Positions 62,053 to 64,000 of a stretch of DNA of 64,000 nucleotides are shown piece by piece (position 1 is the stretch's first letter; every line of letters begins with the position of its first letter). Source of the stretch: Streptomyces sp. CB01201. Lineage in GTDB: Bacteria > Actinomycetota > Actinomycetes > Streptomycetales > Streptomycetaceae. The notes under the pieces are model-generated. The model was not told the DNA's origin. It saw only the letters and a list, made by a program, of their open reading frames with translations, and did no database searches. The translations under genes were made by a program, and so were the position numbers. The DNA lies in contig NZ_NNBJ01000004.1 of the NCBI RefSeq assembly GCF_002803085.1, positions 209,861 to 273,860 on the forward strand. Reading direction: 5' to 3'.

Positions 62053-62853
62053 TCAGCGCCCGACGTACTTCGGCTTCTCCTTGGCGAGGAACGCGGCCAC
62101 CGCGATGGCGTGGTCCTCGGACGCGCCCGCCTTCGCCTGGAGTTCGTCCTCCTTCTCCAGCGTCTGGGCCAGCGTGTGCCCCGCGCCATAGGCCAGGGAC
62201 GCCTTGAGGGCCCCGTACGCGACGGTCGGGCCCTCGGCGAGGGTCCGGGCCACCGCGAGCGCCGCCGAGGCCAGCTCGGCGGCCGGTACGACCTTGTTGA
62301 CCAGGCCGATCTCATACGCCTCCGCGGCGGGGACGGAACGCGGGAACAGCAGCAGATCGGCGGCGCGGGACTGGCCGATCAGCCGGGGCAGCGTCCACGA
62401 GACGCCCGAGTCGGCGGTCAGGGCCACCCCGGCGAACGAGGTGTTGAACGCGGCCGTGTCCGCGACCACCCGGTAGTCCGCGGCCAGCGCGAAGCCGAGC
62501 CCGGCGCCCGCCGCCACGCCGTTGACCCCGGCCACCACGGGCTTGGGCATCTCGGTGAGCGCCGTCAGGATCGGGTTGTAGTGCTCGCGCACGGTGCTCA
62601 TGGTCTGCCCGGTGCCCGCCTCGCGGTCCGCGGTGAGCGAGGCCACGTGCTCCTTGAGGTCCTGGCCGACGCAGAACGCCCGGCCGGTCGCGGTCAGCAG
62701 CACGGCCCGTACCGCGGTGTCCGAGGCGGCGGCCCGCACGGCCTCGCGCAGCGCGACCTTGGCCTCGGTGTTCATGGCGTTCATGGCCTCGGGCCGGTTG
62801 ATCGTGATCGTCGCGAGCCCGTCGCTCACCTCGTACAGCACGGTGTCGGCCAT
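62053..62853 (-). CDS. enoyl-CoA hydratase/isomerase family protein
   Basis: 266 residues, ATG 62853 after GGAGGGG. Crotonase fold: NRPEAMNAMNTEA, GRAFCVGQDLKEH (oxyanion hole), VNGVAAGAGLGFALAADYRV (second oxyanion strand) and ADSGVSWTLPRLIG. The Asp of ADSG..W is typical of PaaG-like isomerases, so an isomerase or hydratase on acyl-CoA or phenylacetyl-CoA type substrates is possible. No linked degradation genes, so the substrate is unknown. Confidence 0.88.
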   Translation of the reverse strand: MADTVLYEVSDGLATITINRPEAMNAMNTEAKVALREAVRAAASDTAVRAVLLTATGRAFCVGQDLKEHVASLTADREAGTGQTMSTVREHYNPILTALTEMPKPVVAGVNGVAAGAGLGFALAADYRVVADTAAFNTSFAGVALTADSGVSWTLPRLIGQSRAADLLLFPRSVPAAEAYEIGLVNKVVPAAELASAALAVARTLAEGPTVAYGALKASLAYGAGHTLAQTLEKEDELQAKAGASEDHAIAVAAFLAKEKPKYVGR

Positions 62854-63173
62854 GGTGGGATCCCCTCCGTCGCGGATGCTTCTCAGCTGTCGTATCCGCT
62901 CAGCATGGCGGAGATCACGAGCGCCGGGCATGTGACCTGCGTCTAACAATCCGGCTACCGTCGGGAACCGGCGGCGGCGAAGTATCGCAGGCGGATCGCC
63001 GAATTGAGTGGTTTTGATAGAGCGCGTTGCCCAAGCGATGCGGACCGATGTTGGTCATCGGGTCCTGCCATGCGGGATAATGACCTGGAAGCAATGTGTT
63101 CGATGCCGTGACGCGTGCCCAATCCCGGGGGCCGTCGGCTGACGATGAGCTGGTTTCAGGAAGGGGAACGAGC
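62854..63173. promoter_or_regulatory. 320-bp divergent region with DUF3117 promoter
   Basis: No gene. GATAAT at 63076-63081 is a good -10 for the gene at 63174; a TTGGTC lies 19 bp before it, a slightly long spacer. A GGAAGGGGAA ribosome site precedes the ATG. Confidence 0.4.
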
Positions 63174-63341
63174 ATGGCGGCCATGAAGCCGCGGACGGGC
63201 GACGGCCCGCTCGAGGTGACCAAGGAGGGGCGGGGCATTGTCATGCGCGTTCCGCTCGAAGGCGGCGGTCGGCTTGTCGTCGAGCTGACTCCGGACGAGG
63301 CCGACGCCCTCGGCGACGCCTTGAAGAAGGTCGTCGGCTGA
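63174..63341 (+). CDS. DUF3117 domain protein
   Basis: 55 residues, MAAMKPRTGDGPLEVTKEGR then IVMRVPLEGGGRLVVELTPD, EADALGDALKKVVG. The whole protein is the DUF3117 domain, nearly invariant in actinobacteria, of unknown function. ATG 63174 with GGAAGGGGA upstream is preferred to the longer frame from 63096, whose extra residues are not conserved-looking. Ends before a strong terminator. Confidence 0.9.
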   Translation: MAAMKPRTGDGPLEVTKEGRGIVMRVPLEGGGRLVVELTPDEADALGDALKKVVG

Positions 63342-63366
63342 CTTAGCGGCACGACCCAGACTCTTC

Positions 63367-63414
63367 ACCGCCCCGGTTCGGCACACACGAGAATGTGTGC
63401 CGAACCGGGGCGGT
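63367..63414. terminator. bidirectional terminator (21-bp stem)
   Basis: A perfect 21-bp stem (63367-63387 with 63394-63414) with loop CGAGAA, between the converging DUF3117 and O-methyltransferase genes. It is the longest hairpin stem found in the window. Confidence 0.9.
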
Positions 63415-63442
63415 GTCGTATGCGGGGGCCGCGCCGGGCGGA

Positions 63443-64000
63443 TCAGCCGCGGCGCACCGCGCAGAGCAGTCCGTCGCCGACCGGCAGCAGCGAGGCCAGC
63501 AGCTCGGTGCTCTCGCGCACCGCGCGCAGCAGTTCGCGCAGCCGCAGCACCTCGGCCGGCTGGGCCGCCGAATCCACGGTGCGGCCGTCGGCGAAGACGC
63601 CCTCGAAGCAGACGATTCCGCCGGGCCGCAGCAGGCGCAACGATTCAGCGAGCACATCGAGCGACTCCAACGGGTCGCCGTCGCAGAACACCAGGTCGTA
63701 CCCGCCGTCCGCGAGCCGGGGCAGCACGTCCAAGGCGCGCCCGGGAATGAACCGGGCCCGGTTGGCGGCGAAGCCCGCCGCGCGGAAGGCCTGCTTGGCG
63801 AACTGCTGGCGGTCCGGCTCCGGGTCGACGGTGGTCAGCACGCCGTCCGGCCGCAGCCCCTGGAGCAGATAGATGCCGGAGACGCCGGTGCCGGTGCCGA
63901 TCTCCGCGACCGCCTTGGCGTCCGCCGTGGCAGCGAGCAGCCGCAGCGCGGCGCCTGTCCCCGGGGACACCGAACGCAGGCCCGCGTCCCGGGACCGGTC
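63443..64000 (-). CDS. class I SAM-dependent O-methyltransferase (5' part outside the window)
   Basis: 186 codons plus stop are visible; the frame continues off the right edge through RSRDAGLRSVSPG. SAM-binding motif I is AEIGTGTGVSG, followed by DPEPDRQQFAKQAF, DLVFCDGDPLESLD and RLLRPGGIVCFE, the catechol-OMT/Rv1220c type. In mycobacteria the same neighbour order holds. Substrate unknown. A link to methylation of the cittilin-type peptide is possible in principle but its position fits the conserved backbone better. Confidence 0.88.
   Translation of the reverse strand, partial: DRSRDAGLRSVSPGTGAALRLLAATADAKAVAEIGTGTGVSGIYLLQGLRPDGVLTTVDPEPDRQQFAKQAFRAAGFAANRARFIPGRALDVLPRLADGGYDLVFCDGDPLESLDVLAESLRLLRPGGIVCFEGVFADGRTVDSAAQPAEVLRLRELLRAVRESTELLASLLPVGDGLLCAVRRG

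Noticed and set aside
63443..64000. O-methyltransferase as the methylating enzyme (CitC) for the RiPP
   Set aside because: It sits in a conserved actinobacterial neighbourhood 29 kb away and is of the Rv1220c type; no evidence ties it to the peptide.

Overview
The window is high-GC actinobacterial DNA and reads as a Streptomyces chromosome arm-core segment. Third codon positions are almost all G or C, GTG and TTG starts are common, there is a mycothiol gene (mshB), three BldK-type oligopeptide permease operons are present, and the short intergenic repeats are of the kind scattered through Streptomyces genomes. From typA to the right edge the gene order (LpqW-like lipoprotein, TypA, MshB, ferredoxin, DapC, DapE, LOG protein, FolP2-like, DivIVA-like, Tag, DUF3117, O-methyltransferase) parallels, from memory, the Rv1165-Rv1220c stretch of Mycobacterium tuberculosis, so this is an old syntenic backbone with accessory genes inserted.

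Layout. 1-12060: mixed small genes, a CPA2 antiporter, a DUF4097 lipoprotein, a DUF4190 membrane protein, a GntR/UTRA regulator, a NUDIX hydrolase, and two signalling proteins (a stand-alone anti-sigma-like ATPase and a PAS-PAS-GAF-SpoIIE-ATPase protein). 12068-15954 (minus): a hypothetical gene followed by sdhC-sdhA-sdhB; sdhC carries a 4-bp tandem duplication that shifts the frame and removes the last part of the membrane anchor. 16276-20825: LpqW-like binding protein and typA.

21312-40903 is dominated by peptide import. Two five-gene Opp/Dpp operons lie head to tail on the plus strand, and a third on the minus strand has the permease-lipoprotein-permease-ATPase-ATPase order of bldKABCDE. 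Each has a GC-rich hairpin right after the binding-protein gene. Between them sits a tiny, easily missed locus: a 27-codon gene at 34403-34486 ending in AYIYY with its own promoter and strong ribosome binding site, followed by a cytochrome P450. This matches the cittilin (RP-66453) type of P450-crosslinked RiPP and is the most interesting system here. An S9 dipeptidyl-peptidase gene follows at 41255-43426.

43617-51325: a small membrane protein, mshB, a DUF6113 protein, a repeat-rich VanW/PG-binding protein, and an ABC-2 exporter operon with its own histidine kinase and response regulator behind a palindromic operator. 51382-64000: secreted proteins, a transglutaminase-like protein, a GNAT enzyme, ferredoxin, lysine/diaminopimelate genes dapC and dapE, LOG, folP2-like, DivIVA-like, DNA glycosylase, enoyl-CoA hydratase, DUF3117 and a truncated O-methyltransferase at the right edge. 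Two intergenic stretches (47.6 and 52.0-52.5 kb) hold dispersed and tandem repeats. Function calls rest on motifs read by eye; no database search was run.
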